A stretch of DNA of 64,000 bases, from the NCBI GenBank assembly GCA_019633425.1, contig WSUB01000043.1, positions 124,001 to 188,000 of the forward strand. Reading direction: 5' to 3'. Position 1 is the stretch's first letter; each line of letters opens with the position of its first letter. The position numbers and the translations under genes were made by a program. The notes under the pieces were generated by a model. That model did no database searches. It saw nothing but the letters and a program-made list of their open reading frames with translations, and was not told the DNA's origin. The DNA is from Tulasnella sp. 424. Taxonomy: Eukaryota; Basidiomycota; Agaricomycetes; Cantharellales; Tulasnellaceae. Positions 19,020 through 32,000 of this stretch are shown in pieces.

Positions 19020-20757
19020 ATGCTCGCTACCATCAGCCTACTCGTTGCTTCGTACGCTCTATCCGCCCATGCTGCAAGCTCCGGCGTTACCACTCGCTAC
19101 TGGGTTCGTTCCCCCTTTTCGTCGCTGAACCCTCCGACGCGCGGAACGATCTGACTCCGATTTCTTCGCGTCTCATAGGATTGCTGCAAGACCTCTTGCG
19201 CCTGGAGCGGCAAGGCCGCTGTCACCCACGCAGTCACGACCTGCGACAAGTCCAACAACCCCTTGACCGATGTCAACGCCACGTCCGGTTGCGACGGCGG
19301 TTCGGCTTTCGCCTGCGCAGATAACTCGCCGAAGGTCATTTCCGATACCCTTGCTTACGGTTTCGCCGCTGTCAACCTTTCTGGCCAAACCGAGGCCGAT
19401 TGGTGCTGCTCTTGCTACAAGTTGACGTACGTAAAAAACCTTCTTGAGCCCTCCCTCGGTCAAAGACTGACCGAGCTTCGGCCCGAATTTGCAGTTTCAC
19501 TTCGGGGCCCGTGGTTGGCAAGACTATGATCGTTCAGGCTTCCAACACTGGTGGAGATGTCGGTGGAGTAAGTAGAACCCTTTCCCGAGCGACTGGCGTC
19601 CGAATGAGTTCTGATATCTCTCCCTTCCCCCCCGGTTCAGGCTCAATTCGACTTGATGATGTACGTAACAGGTCCTGAGACGGATCCAGGACTCCTGTAG
19701 CTGACTTCTCGATTCTTTTTGCCCACTTAAAGTCCTGGCGGAGGTGTTGGGTACGTTCATGAAACTTGATTCACGCCAGGATCCGGTTTGCTCATCGACT
19801 CGCTCCGTTGTTTTAGTATCTTCACTGCTGGCTGCACGAGTCAATACGGAAGCCTCGACGGATGGGGTGCTCAATACGGTGGTGTTTCCAGGTATGTCTG
19901 ACCAAATGCCCTCTCTTCCCGTCCTATAATCAACCCGTCTGACCGAAAACCTCTCATCTTCCTTCGTATCCACCAGCGCTGCCCAGTGCAGCAACCTCCC
20001 CGCCGCTCTCCAGGCTGGTTGCCAATTCCGCTTCGGTAAGTTGTCTTTTCACCCCGGTCCGTCTTCCGGAAAAAGGTATTAACGAAAACTCGGGGGCTTG
20101 GCAGGCTGGTTCATGGGTGCCGATAACCCCAACGTCTCGTGGGAGAAGGTCACTTGCCCCGCGTCTTTGGCTGCGGTCTCTGGTTGCGTCAGGACTGCCG
20201 AGTACGTCGAGCTGCATTTCCTTTCGCCCTCTTGGGCCCCCGACTGACATTGTCCCCTTCCTCAATTTCAGAGGTACCGTCAGTGACTCCACCTCGGGCA
20301 CTACCACTACGACGACCACCACGAAGTCCACTACTACCACTACCACGACGACTTCCAAGATGGTTACCTCGACCGTGAAGCCGACCACTACTACCACCAC
20401 TACCACCACCACTTCGCCCAAGACTACCACTACCACCACCAAGGCTGCCACCACCACCACTACTACCACCAAGCCTGTTACCACCACCACCACCACCACT
20501 ACCACCAATCCCGCTACCACCCAGAAGACCTCGACTACGACCACGACTGCCAGCACTTCGTACGTCTCATACTTCACCCTCTCCTTTCAAAGACCCATCT
20601 TTTACTGACCCACTTGGATTCCGCCAGCTGCACCACTAACACCGATGTCGCTCCTCACTGGGGTCAATGCGGTGGACAGAACTGGATTGGCGCTACCCAG
20701 TGCGAGGCTGGTTTCACTTGCCAGTACCAGAACCCTTGGTACAGCCAGTGCTTGTAA
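19020..20757 (+). CDS. Secreted GH45 endoglucanase with CBM1
   Basis: This enzyme cleaves internal beta-1,4 bonds of cellulose outside the cell. Ten exons join in frame to 363 residues: 19020-19103, 19179-19426, 19495-19567, 19641-19660, 19733-19750, 19817-19891, 19977-20035, 20105-20201, 20272-20559, 20628-20757. Residues 1-19 look like a signal peptide. TTRYWDCCKTSC carries the catalytic Asp of GH45, and GGDVGGAQFDL carries the second Asp region; [13 protein letters not shown] is also typical. A threonine-rich linker of about 100 residues precedes a C-terminal CBM1 ([16 protein letters not shown], ending YSQCL). Two exons are only 20 and 18 bases. The promoter shows a TATA box and possible catabolite-repressor sites. 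The convergent neighbour is another carbohydrate-active gene. Confidence 0.95.
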
Positions 20758-21358
20758 AAAGCTCCTTCCAAGCCAAGGTAGTTTTCGAAATGGGCCCAGG
20801 CAGGCAATCCAGTACCGCCCACCGGATGGATGTTTCCTTTTTAGATCGTACAGTATAGCTAGATGCCCTCAAAATCCCCTTCATTACCGCCCTCTCCGTA
20901 CTTCCTTATCCTTCCCGCTCAGTTCGGGAGGTTTTCATTTGTCTTTAAAAACTTTTGCTGCTTGCAGCATTTCATACCCCTAGCGTTTATGCCTTAGTGC
21001 GACGCTTCCTTTCAATACCATCTTCTTTGAGCGGCTGATGCCCTCCCCCTTGAAAATCTCCCGTGTGTGCTAGCATCAGTCAGGGTGATCTTCAGCGGCC
21101 CTTATAAAGGTTAAGCGCATCATCTACATTAGAGTCTAGATCCGATCGTCCCTCTTAACCATTAAGTATTAAGCATAATGAGCGGACTAGTTACATCTGA
21201 ACTAAGACAGAGAAATACAGAAACCATCGAAGCACCAAAGAAAGTGAGGGTATCTACAAAATTCGAATTTGGAAAAGAGTCCCTTCCACAAAGTCGTGCA
21301 CACACGCAAAGTTAAAGTTCGTCCTATCGTCCACTATGATGAATACGATAAACCAAGG
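20758..21358. other. Convergent 3' region of GH45 and PL14-like genes
   Basis: This must hold the two 3' untranslated regions. No open frame with family resemblance, repeat or RNA gene is seen. Confidence 0.5.
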
Positions 21359-22793
21359 TTATAGCCACATTGACACGAGTCCAGCTAGGAAAGTAGCGCC
21401 TGACAGCGCCCATAAAGAACCTGATTGTGATCGTGTAGCTGCGCCAAACGCCTTGACGGGTTGCCCTGTGACATTGGATTGAGCCGTGCTAGCCCATAGC
21501 TGGATATTTCGATAATAGGTATTTTGGGATACGGGTGACGCCCAGCTATTGTCATTTCCTCCGAAGAAAGTTCTGGCGAAAAAAAGAAAAGAAAAACGCG
21601 ACATCGTCAGCCTCCCGTCCGCAATTCACACAAGGATGTCAAGATTTACGAGAAGAACATTCCCTGTACGCTTTGAATGGCGTTGGTCGAGCGGTAGTAA
21701 ATATCCTGCATCTTCACAGCGAGGAGGTCGTTGTAGCTGATGTAGGGGAAAATAATTGTTGAGCCTTCGCCGAATAGGAGAACACGATAGAAAGAAGGCA
21801 GGCTCACTATAACCAAAGCTCTCCATTTGCGTAGGTAGGATCGTTCAACCGGATGAGCATGGTGATCCGTGTCCATTGCCCAGGAGTGAAAGAGAAGGTC
21901 GCTCGGTCGATCGAGACACCGAAACCATCGCTGTTACACCTGACACCATTATTATTGCAGAGGCCGTTAGGGGTGGGGATGTATGCGTATGCTAAGAGCA
22001 GCCAAGGTTAACGACGGTCGCTGCGGAAGAAGCGAGAAGCCTTACCTTCTCCAGTGCCGAGCGTTCTCCACATCAACCTCACGCTGAAGCAATCCGTACC
22101 GTTAGGTTGATTGCCGCCGGAGCATCCTTGCTGCACAGGTCCTCCTCTGAGGCCAGGTAGTTTGCCGCCTGAAAAGGGGACAATTGGGGCGTTAGCCTAT
22201 CTGGGAAATGACCCGAGGTACCTCATCCAGGAAACATTCTCTTGGCAAAACATCCTCGTACCTTTGACAAACTGGAAGTTCTCATCAAATGCCACCTCAT
22301 AGCTGAGGATCATGCTTTGATAACCAGCGCTCCCAGTCGAGTCGAAGACGCTGTTGAATTGAACGCCGCCGGTGTCGTGGCTGAAGCTTCCTTGCGGGTA
22401 ATTGACGGCGAGGACGGTAGCGCTGGCGTTGCTAGGCGTGGCACCGGTGTTGATAGTATTGGGCGACTTGTTAGGGAATGGATCCGCGACGAAAGTGAGG
22501 TCTTGGCCGTTCTCTGTTATGCGCTTGACACCCCAACTGTCAGTGTCGGTGACGTAGAATGGGGCTGCGCTGTTATTGAGCGGTGACTGCGGGAACTCCA
22601 ATACGGTAGTTGTCGTCATTCCATACGCTGTAGCCAAGGCTTGTGCTGTTCGACGAATGAAGAGAGCGTCGGGGAGAGGTCATTGGGATGTAGACCACTG
22701 GCATTTCCGACGAGGGGACGTACGAGACACTGAGTCTGCGTGAACTCTGGCTGCGTAGAGACACGACAGGACGAAGGATGTGATGGCTAGCAT
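21359..22793 (-). CDS. PL14-like polysaccharide lyase, probable GPI anchor
   Basis: Six exons give 353 residues: 22724-22793, 22262-22645, 22046-22168, 21808-21991, 21650-21736, 21359-21572 (all reverse). Residues 1-19 (MLAITSFVLSCLYAARVHA) form a signal peptide. The core has the features of fungal PL14-type beta-jelly-roll proteins: DTGGVQFNSVF, LSYEVAFDENFQFVKGGKLPG, PGQWTRITMLIRLND, and MFFSTFFGGND near the C-terminus. PL14 enzymes elsewhere cleave uronic-acid polymers such as alginate or glucuronan; the substrate here is unknown. A Ser/Thr/Gln stretch and a final hydrophobic segment (LSGATFLAGLVSMWL) suggest a GPI-anchor signal, placing the protein at the cell surface. Confidence 0.75.
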
Positions 22794-23338
22794 CTTGGTT
22801 CAAGTTCTTGATAAGGTGTGTTCCGGTACTGGTGAGTGTAAGGACTGTCAAAGGTGGAGGGCGTTTGGGTGAGAGGCTGGCTCTCAGGCGGGTTTTAGAG
22901 GTGTTGTTGGTCGGGGGTGGAATTCTTGGAAAACGGGAAAGACACAGATCCCACCTTCCAAGAACAGCCTAGGCACTGACCGGTCCTCGGCAAAGCCACA
23001 AAGGTTTCGGCTTCTTCGGCAACATCGCTTTCCATTTTCATAGGACAAAAAAACGAATGAAGTTATAAATCACTAACCTATCAGCTAGCAAAAAATCGAG
23101 TGTCCAGGGGGGGAGAGGGAGGGAGGGAGGGAGGCGTAATAGCAGCGGGGGTATGTAACTAGTATGCTAAAAGCAAAGGTACTAAGTATGTGCAAGAATC
23201 TACGAAATAATAAAAGAATGTCAAAATTTTGCGAATCCGGGAAAACCAAAACCAAAAAAAGACATGCATGGTCGAAAACGAAGTAAAAATGGGTATGTAT
23301 AAAGAAAGAAAAAGAGCGAAAATAGAGGTCACCCCACG
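22794..23338. other. Gap with G-rich tract (PL14-like promoter side)
   Basis: This holds the presumed promoter of the PL14-like gene and the 3' flank of the vezatin-like gene. A G-rich tract at 23107-23134 contains five runs of three or more G separated mostly by single A residues, fitting a G-quadruplex pattern. No gene is seen. Confidence 0.5.
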
Positions 23339-26300
23339 TCACAACGCAACACCAAAGAAACCCGACGACTGCGGATCAGCCTCGTGTTGCCCACTGGCAG
23401 TCACAGGAGACAATGGCGGAGACGGCACGGTTGTCAAACGAGACTCTGAGGCCACGAGCACAGGCTCCGGCGTCGTGCTCGACGTCGCCAATTCTCCAAG
23501 CATCGAAAGTCGCTTGCTCGCTTCCAACTTGCGCCGTTCTTCCACCCGCGAAATTACATGCTTCAACTCCTGCACGACCTCTCCACCAGGTCCCCAAGCA
23601 GGTTCTCCACCAGTATCGGTTATGCTCCCCGCGATGGTCGAAAGCGATCCTGATTGCGCAGCGCTACGCTTGGCCTTGGCCATGGCAATGCGCTCCTCAC
23701 GGGATAGCCGGGACCGTTCCCGTTGGAACGCCGCCGCACCTTGTTGCCGCCCAGCTTCATCCTTGGAATGATCGTAAGCGAACACTTGCTCGATGCCATG
23801 AGGCGGCGGTAAATGGCCCGGGTCCGCAGTTATGAGCAGGTGCTGCGAGGCTAAATCCTCCACGGCAACCATTGGAGGCGAGGTGATGACGTCGTGTTCT
23901 GGGTTGTAAATAGCAGAATGAACCGGCAGAAGAGGTCCATGCCGATCCTCCGAGTCCGCCTCGTTGCTTGACTGGTCCAGCGCCAAAGCGGGCAGACCAT
24001 CTTCATCCTCTCCATCCGATTCATCAGCGTGTTGCTGCTGAGACGCTTGCTGTTGATTCTGATACTTGATGAGGTCCAACAACGATCCGCGGCCGCGTTC
24101 AAACTCCCGCAACGCCGTGCTCAACTCCTTTCGCAGTCGGTCATACGACTGGAGGGCGGTTTGCAAGGGTGGGGGGCCATCAGCATACGGTAATGCCGAA
24201 GGACCATCAACCACCGTCTGCACAACTGAGACACACTCCTTCAATTGCAGTTTTGCGTGGTCCATCGCCTCCAACAGTCCACTAACATGGCCCGAGAATC
24301 GGGTAAGGTGACTCTCCGTTGGTGCGAACGAGGTACCAGTGGTGGGTGAGGTTCCGAATCGGGACCACAGAACGACGCTGGCTCTTGATGGAGTGGCGCT
24401 GATCATCCCGTCTGGGAAAGGCGATCCAAGAATCGGAAGCTCCCGCCCAGGGAACGCGATGTTCAACGGCGAGGGCTGCGCATCCTTCTCCTTCTCCTGC
24501 TTTCCTTCTTCCAAGGCCTCTGCCAAATTAGCCGAGGCGTCCTCCAAGGCCGACGTCAAAAGGCTAACCACGCTCCGCACATCCTCCCAATACGACTCGT
24601 CCTCTCCATCCAACAGCTCCAATTCCTCCCTCGCTGATTCTTCAAGCCCACCAAACCGAAGCGCCAACAAGTGCGCAGAGGTGAACCGCTTCGCAGCAAT
24701 CGCATTGCGCAATTGCGAGTGTAACGCTGTCAGACTCAGAGGGTGTCTCGTCGTCTGAATGGTGGGTAGCTTCGTTGACAGTGGGGTCACGCCCGACAAC
24801 GAGTTGTGCGATCGGGAATGCGTCATCTCTGGTGTACGGACTTCGGCGCTGCTCGCACTAGCTGGCCGCAAAGAGAGAGGCTGAGAAGCTGGTATTGGAG
24901 ACGGCCGTCCACCAGAAAGGGAACTGTTTCTCCTTCTTCTCCTAAGAGTCATGGCTGGGGTCGCAGTGAAGGTGTCCCCCTTTTTTGGCGGACGTTGTGG
25001 CGTCTTTGGGGCAATATCTCGCGGGGCCGCCATCAGCGATGAGTGTTGTTCTGACACTGGGCTCTGTTGATCCGAAGTCTGGGGCGAGACTGGAGGCGAA
25101 TCATCCCCGTAGACCGTTGATAATCGCTTCTTTTGACGTCGAGGCGAACTTGGACCTGCGACAGGCGAGCTCGATTCTTCAACCTTCAGACCCTTGAGTG
25201 AATTGCTTCTTGACAATGCCGCTCGACTTGTAGCTCCACTCCATGTTGACCGCTTATCCGTAGGCTTGCTCAACTCCGCTTTCCGGGAACTAGGGGAACC
25301 GATCACACTACTCCGCTTCGAAACCGTGCTGCTACCATACATGGACGCTGGACGGGAGTGACCCGGAGATGGAGACAAAAGTGCAGCTTTCGGTAGAGTA
25401 GGTGAAGGTGGCGAATACATTTCGGAGAGGCGAACGAGTTGAGTTGACGAAGTCAGAGGAACGAACAACTGGCGAACGGTGTCTGACTGGCTTTGCGTGC
25501 TGTGTAGAGTCGAGGCGAGAGCGACTCGTATTGACGTTGAGGGCGAGTTAGATGGCACCGGGCCGTAAAATAATCTGGAAGGTATAGGGGTAAGACCAGT
25601 GTCCTGAGGGCTCATCCCAACGCGAAAGACACATACTGCTTTTCTTCGTGTTCCAAAATACTCATAGCGTCTCCCACAACAGCACCCCAGACATTGTTGG
25701 CGTTAATCAAGGATTGAACGGCATCCAGCGTGCTAGCATACGATAAATTCCGAGCTGCAGCTTGGGCCTCCAACTCCTTTGTTCGCGTAATCTTGAGAGT
25801 GAATAGGGAGACGAACGCAAAGAGAACATAACCATTGAGAGCCAAGGCAAACGTGACCGCCAGGATGGGGGCATTTCGGCGAATGGTAGGGGAAGCCAAC
25901 AGGTACCGGAGGTAAGGATGTGTTCTATCCGGATGCCGCGTATCTGTCGTCACGACGGCGGTGGAAGGTTCCACCGGTGGCGGCAGGGGCGTTGAAGGCT
26001 CCGTGTTCAAGTGCAGGCTGGGTGAGGTTGGTCGCGCATTTGCAAGCAAGGCTGCGTCGAGGTTGGTAGCACGTGGTCCCCTATGCGCTGGAAGTGGTGA
26101 ATTGAGGGGGGACGGGAATCTCGAGACTGTCGGCAAAGCGGATTTTGGAGCGAGGGAGGTGTCGAGGAGGGAGGAGGAGATGATGAAGTACTTGAATTGC
26201 TCTGCAAACTGGATAGCTGGGGTGTCGGTGACGGAGACATATTCGAGGAGCGCAGCGACCGCCTAGGGGGGACGAAGTTCCCCAACGTTGAATACCAGTC

Positions 26301-27053
26301 AGTCAATACTGTTGCGCAGGATTTCGAGGGGTTGAGGAGCATACCTGAAATCCCCAACGAGCTGCAGGCCGCCAAGGGACCCGGTCCTGTCGTTCAGTAT
26401 CCTGATCTACGCTTGGCTGTTCAGGAATCATCTCGGCTGTTGCTCCAGGCATATTCACGCAGAAAGCATCGTCGAGGGACTCTGGAGAGAGGATAGGAGA
26501 AGAAAGGAAGGCGAGGGAAGGTGTTAGTTGGGCCGATTCGAGAGCAAGAATGACGCGGGTATTGGACGGGGAAAACAATTCGAGGACTTTGTCTACGGTC
26601 CAGTTATAGCAACCAAGGGGGAAACCCACCGATGAAATACGAGTCCAGTGGATGCAAGGACTCGAAGACAGCCTCTGCCATACACTTGTGGTTGAGTTCG
26701 AGTAGCGAGAGTGGCGAAAGAGAGCCGGAAACCGAAGCGGGATTAGGGAGCGAGAGGTGGCGCAAACACCAGGCGTATATCTGCTGGCTTGTAGCGTTTT
26801 GAGAGATTGTCGTGGTTTCTATTAAGATGCGGTGAGATCGTAATACAGCAGCGAGTCGAGTCTAGGGGGCGTAAAGAGGGAAAGATATTAGGACGTTGAG
26901 AGCGTCGAGGGAGGAGAATTCGAGTCTGAACTGGCCACGGGAAGCCGAACCGCAGAGCCGAAGCTGCCGCGCCACCAAAACAAAGCTGAGAAAAAAGCGG
27001 AAGAACAACGTGACGACCACCCTGGCTTCCTTTTTTTGCTTGCCATCTTCCAT
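23339..27053 (-). CDS. Vezatin/Inp2-like membrane protein (myosin-binding family)
   Basis: Exons that join in frame are 26895-27053, 26630-26861, 26345-26481, 25637-26262 and 23339-25574 (about 1129 residues). The 5' end is the least certain part: it needs a 33-base intron at 26862-26894. Family features are LLEYVSVTDTPAIQFAEQFKY, a hydrophobic segment APILAVTFALALNGYVLFAF, FYGPVPSNSPSTSIRVALAS with QSDTVRQLFVPLTSSTQL, and SYWEDVRSVVSLLTSALEDA. The yeast relative Inp2 is the peroxisomal receptor for a class V myosin, so a role in organelle transport is plausible but inferred. The middle (about residues 450-650) is Ser/Pro-rich and probably disordered. It lies on the same strand as ARP2, 88 bases downstream of it. 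Confidence 0.65.
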
Positions 27054-27140
27054 TTCAAGAGAAGACTTCTAGACACTATCCACGACATGACGGCTTGTGC
27101 TCGACTAGGCAACCATCAGACAGAATTACAACCGGGTTCA

Positions 27141-28739
27141 TCAATCTTGCCTTCCAAGCTTATCCAACGCTCTGATTCCCTGTTCCTGCCATTCCTCTCT
27201 AGAAATCCAGAATTCCTCCCGATTCTTCATGATGTCAGCAAGAACAGCACCGCCCAAGAACACCATGTGCTTTCGGCGAGGTGGGTCTTCGATTCGGATT
27301 TTGAATTTCTACGTGCAAGAGACTCGTTAAGATCGGATTGGGAGGTTAATTAAGAGCTGACTTACGTTTAGTCTCGTCGGGTCTCCGTTCAGGACTCGGG
27401 TCAGATAGAGTTGCTTCACTTCCTTTTCTAAACGACTAGGGAGACCGGGATACATGCTGGAGCCACCAGACAGGACGATGTGCGAATACAATTGGGAACG
27501 GGTATCCACGGCTGCGGCTTGGATGGTTTGGAACAGCATCTCTACCAATATAGAAAGTCGTGAGTTTGTGTCGTGTTCGCTCCCGCCGTTTGAGCTCACC
27601 TGCGACGCCAGGTTGTTCGATATCGACAAGGTGAGGTTGGAACATGCATTCTGGGGCCTCAAACCGTTCGGATCCCACTTTGATCGTACGACCGTCCGGG
27701 AGCTAATATACCAATTCAGTACCTTTGATATGACTATATGTGGGTAATGCGACTTACTGTGTAGCTTTCTACGAGCACAGTCGTTTCTTCAGAAAGCTTT
27801 TGATCGAGCTGAAGGTCGTAACTGCGGCACGCTCCGAATATGAGTGAACGTTATCCGGCCCGAATTTGGAAATGCCGCACCTGACATAGCATAATTTCTC
27901 CTTGATCTCGCGAACGGTTTCAAAGTCGGCTGTCCGGTTAAACGCGTACCCTCTCATCAAGAGCAACTTGATAAGATACCGAGTCACGTCCCGACCCGCG
28001 ATATCCAGTCTCCTCGTCAGATGTGGCAGCGCAAAGCCATCGTATACAGGAACGATATGAGTGACACCGTCACCAGAATCCACGACGACTCCAGTCGTAA
28101 GACCTATCATACGCCCATCCCGTCAGCCGAGACCTCGATCGTCCAGGACCTCATGGAATGGGATATACCTTGCGCGTACAGAGTCAAGACAGCTTGAATA
28201 GCTACATAAACCCCACCGAACCCGTACTCCTCAAACATGACTTCACACATCTTCTGTCGATTGACCTTAGGGTTCATCGGGGGTTCCGTTAAGAGCACCT
28301 TTCGACCCGTAGGATCTACGCGAAGCTTCTCCTGGAAGGTGTAATCCCACAAGATCTTCATGTCCTCCCAGTTCTTAACGATACCGTGCTCCATCGGTTG
28401 TGAGATCTGGAGGTAGTTGCGCAGGTTCGCGGCTTCGGTACCAACTTCGATATCGCGGATCTTAAGTTGCCCAAGTCGTTCTTCTGCTCGAAGAATAGGC
28501 CGGCCAACTATTGATGGGAAGACTAGAATGGTAGACCACCGTATTAGGGCGCTGAAGGAGACATTGACAGTGAGGGTAAGGGCTCCTCGCGCAACTCACC
28601 ATGCTCTGGAAAGTTCGAGCCGGCATAGCCGACTTTGACGAACTAGACAGATTTCACCCGTGAACAGTCGCCTCGGGACGGTGGATGGGTGCGCACTCAC
28701 CCCAGTACCGTTATCCACGACCAAGGGTGCTTCCGACAT
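27141..28739 (-). CDS. ARP2: Actin-related protein 2 (Arp2/3 complex)
   Basis: Eight exons give 389 residues, the usual Arp2 length: 28701-28739, 28600-28642, 28169-28522, 27881-28103, 27758-27821, 27600-27702, 27366-27541, 27141-27308. The protein starts [20 protein letters not shown] and shows the actin-fold nucleotide loops ([22 protein letters not shown]) and [18 protein letters not shown]. It has Arp2-type segments such as [20 protein letters not shown] and ends [20 protein letters not shown]. As a subunit of the Arp2/3 complex it nucleates branched actin filaments at endocytic sites. All introns are short and GT-AG. Confidence 0.96.
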
Positions 28740-29088
28740 GGTTATTCAAGAGTAGTGTCTTTTAAGGTGTAGATTCAACAGATCTGATGGGGTTCCTTCA
28801 GTCTTGCTAGAGCTCTCCAGCGCACTAGACACTTGACGTCTAAGAATTGATGTAGAGGTGACGCAGTTGCGCAGGACGCGGTAAAGGGCCGTAGTCGTAA
28901 TCTCAAGATTCCCGCGGCGCGGCGCTTCCCTTCGCGCCTCCGTTCGGCAGAGATTCTACACTGTAGCTCTCTAAACCATTACGGCAAGAATACGTTTATA
29001 GGACTACCTCGTTCTTTGAGTACATGCATAGAAATATGCCCCAAAAATTGTGGATTCGATAAAAGTAGCAGGGCGGGCGCTGAGGACT
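28740..29088. other. ARP2 upstream / PRP40 downstream gap
   Basis: A 349-base gap holds the promoter of ARP2 and the 3' flank of PRP40. No further feature is recognised. Confidence 0.5.
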
Positions 29089-32000
29089 TTATATCTCCCC
29101 TTCCTCCGGAGAGTCCCCTCTCTTCATGTCAACGTCAGGCGAATCATACTTGGGTTTCTGTAAAACACATTCTTGTCAGTCTAGGTTCTGGGTAGACAAG
29201 TAAGGCAAGCCCTACCTTTGCAGCTCGTTCCTCACCAGCGTCGTCACCGCTCTTGTCGCGGTCCTTCTCCTCCCGACTCGATTCCCGCTTCTCTCGATCT
29301 CCGCGACTCTTCCCTCCTCCGCTCTTTCCACCATCTCGGTCTCGGTCATCATCACGCTCTCTCTCCCTCCTTTTCTCGCGCCTGTAGTCTTTGTCATCGT
29401 AACTCAGCCTCCTATCATAGTCGTCTCTCCTAGAACGATCTCGGTCCCGCTCCCGTTCCCTATCGTCCCTGCCATGACGGGATGAACGGTCGCGGTCACG
29501 GTCACGGTCACGATCGCGGTCCCTATCTCGGTCTCGCTCCCTCTCTCGCTCACGATCACGGTCACGGTAGTCTCGGTGGCGATCCGAAGGAGTATCACGT
29601 CTGTCATCTTGATGGCGAGATCGACGACCGCTGTCTTCCTTATCAACAGATCGAGTAGTAGAATGATCTCTGCCTTTGTGAGACCTGGACGACGAATCTT
29701 TGTGCGAATCCTTGGCGCGTCTGCCACTCGTTGAACCACCGTCTTCAGACATCTCTTTGAGCTTTTCCTTTGAACGCCGAATCGTAGGTCAGCTTCCTTC
29801 ATTTCGCAGGAGGAGGAGAATGGACGACGAACCTTCTGCCTTTTTACGAACTTAGCGAACGCCGCTTTCCTGCCCTCTTCGTCATCGAGTGCTTTAAACT
29901 CGGGCAACTCTTGGATTTGTGGTAGCGCCTGTGGCGCGCAAAGCCGGACGCGGTCAGTGAGAGCCTTATCGGTCCAACCAAATTATTCCACCGTACCGCT
30001 TCGTATGGTTCCTCCAGATTAATAGTCGAACCCAATTTCTTCATGGCATAACGAAGGTCATCCTGGAGGTGACGAAGTCGCCGTTCCGCTTTCTTCCTGG
30101 CGTCATCCGCTTTCTTAATAAGATCGCCCTTCATCTGAGCGGCCATCAATTGTCAATTCCCCTCATAAAGCGTGGAGAAATGCTCCAAGACAACGGCTCA
30201 CACTTTCATAGACCTCCTTTAGATCCTCTTCTTCCAACTTGGCAACCTCATCGTCAGCAGTCGAGGTCAGAGCCGATCGGTACTCCTCATAGGGAGTGTT
30301 CTCGTTGAACTCCAACCCTGCCTTGCCCAACGCTCGACGGACGTCGCGTTCCTTGGCTTCCAGCTTCTGGTCCATATCATCAACGACATCCCAGAATAGC
30401 TCCAGTGGATTCGAGCCGGGGCAGCCAAGCAAGTTGAGATATCGCTCGTCCTTGCCTATTATTGGATAAAGGCCCTTCCACTTGGTCTTGGCCTTAATAT
30501 GTCCAGCCTCCTTCATGTCCTGCAGTAACTCCTAGAGGCGGCTTCTATTAGTGTCGCATTTCCTCGCAGCAAAACCATTAAAAAAAGACGAACCCTGAAC
30601 TCCTCCCTTGCTTTCCTATCCCTTCTCGCAAGCTCGATCGACTTTTTGCGCTGTTGGTCTTCCCATTCTCGTTCAAGCACTCGAATCAGATCCTCAAACG
30701 CAAGTAACATGTCGAGAGCGGGTAACGCCTGCATCTCCCGATCCGCCTTGTAAGCCGGTGACTCGAGAACAGCAGCTTGGGCATCCTTCCAGCGGGTAAC
30801 AACGTCAACTTGTAGCTCTTTGAAAAGGTCCACCAGCCTTGCGACTGCACGGGTGCGTGATTCACGTTCTTCGGTCTGGAACACGGACCGACAATCAGTA
30901 ACTGGATCTAGTAAAACGCAGGGATTGGTTACGTACTACTTGCATCCGTTTCAACTCGTTCACGTGTTCCTCGAACAGGAAACGTCTCTCCTCCTCGATT
31001 TTAGCCGCCAACCAGGTAGGATGTTGCGAGAACAGCTTGTCTGCCGTTCTAAACGTCGAATAGTGCTTGATATCTGGATTCCCTGCCAGCAACGTCTTGA
31101 ATCCAGGTCGAAGCTTGTTAAGACGGGTCTCGCGTTCTTCAGCGGCTTTGGCTTTGATGTCGTCATTGTACTACGAGTGAAGGAATATGGTCGGGAGGGG
31201 TGAAAACGAATGGGCGTTAGATATGAGCACCCACAGCAGGTCAGACAAATAGTGTTTCATCGGGCAGATTGGTTTAGTCGCGGTGCGCTCAAAAATAAAA
31301 CGCCCTCCAATGAAAGCGTCTCGAGGAAACGACATACCTTTTGCCAGGCAGATTTCTTCTCTGCCAATGTTCCCAGCGCCTTATACAACGGATCCGTGAT
31401 AATCGCTCGCATCGTGGCATCCCAGGTCCATGTGGGGTCGACTCCAGCTTTTTTCAAAAGGTGCATGAACGCCTTTTCAGCTTCTTCGTGAGTGGGGAAC
31501 CCGTTGATGGGGATGACGGGATCATCCGGCAAGTTGGGCCGAGCGGGCAAGGCCGAGGGCGTTGGCGTGAATGGAAGACGGGCTGGTGTTGCCGCTGTGT
31601 TGGTGAGTGGATTAAGCGGAAGGCCGGCTGGCGGCTGCTGCACTAGACCAGGTTGGCCTGCGGGAACGAAGTTGGGAGCACCAATGGCACGCATGGGACT
31701 GAGAGAAAGAGAGGAGGAAAGATTAAGAAACGACTCAAGGTGGTGAGAGACGGACATACGTTGGTGGTTGAGCAGCTTCCTCTTGCTTCAATCTCTCCGC
31801 TATCTCAGTGAGTTCTGGAGGCATGGTCCACTTGGATTCTTTAGTTTCCGTCTGAAAATACAGAACATTAGGGATGCGGTGCGATGAAGATATGGTGAAC
31901 ACAATACTTGCATGATACCAATACTTCCGACCTTGAGAACTATACTCCTTCCACTTTGTTTTCCCAAGTTCCCTCTGGATTCACGTGTCAGAAGTGATAT

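Noticed and set aside
19954..20577. 207-residue valine-rich reverse frame
   Set aside because: It is the antisense shadow of the threonine-codon repeat in the GH45 linker; the valine runs come from reversed ACC/ACT codons.
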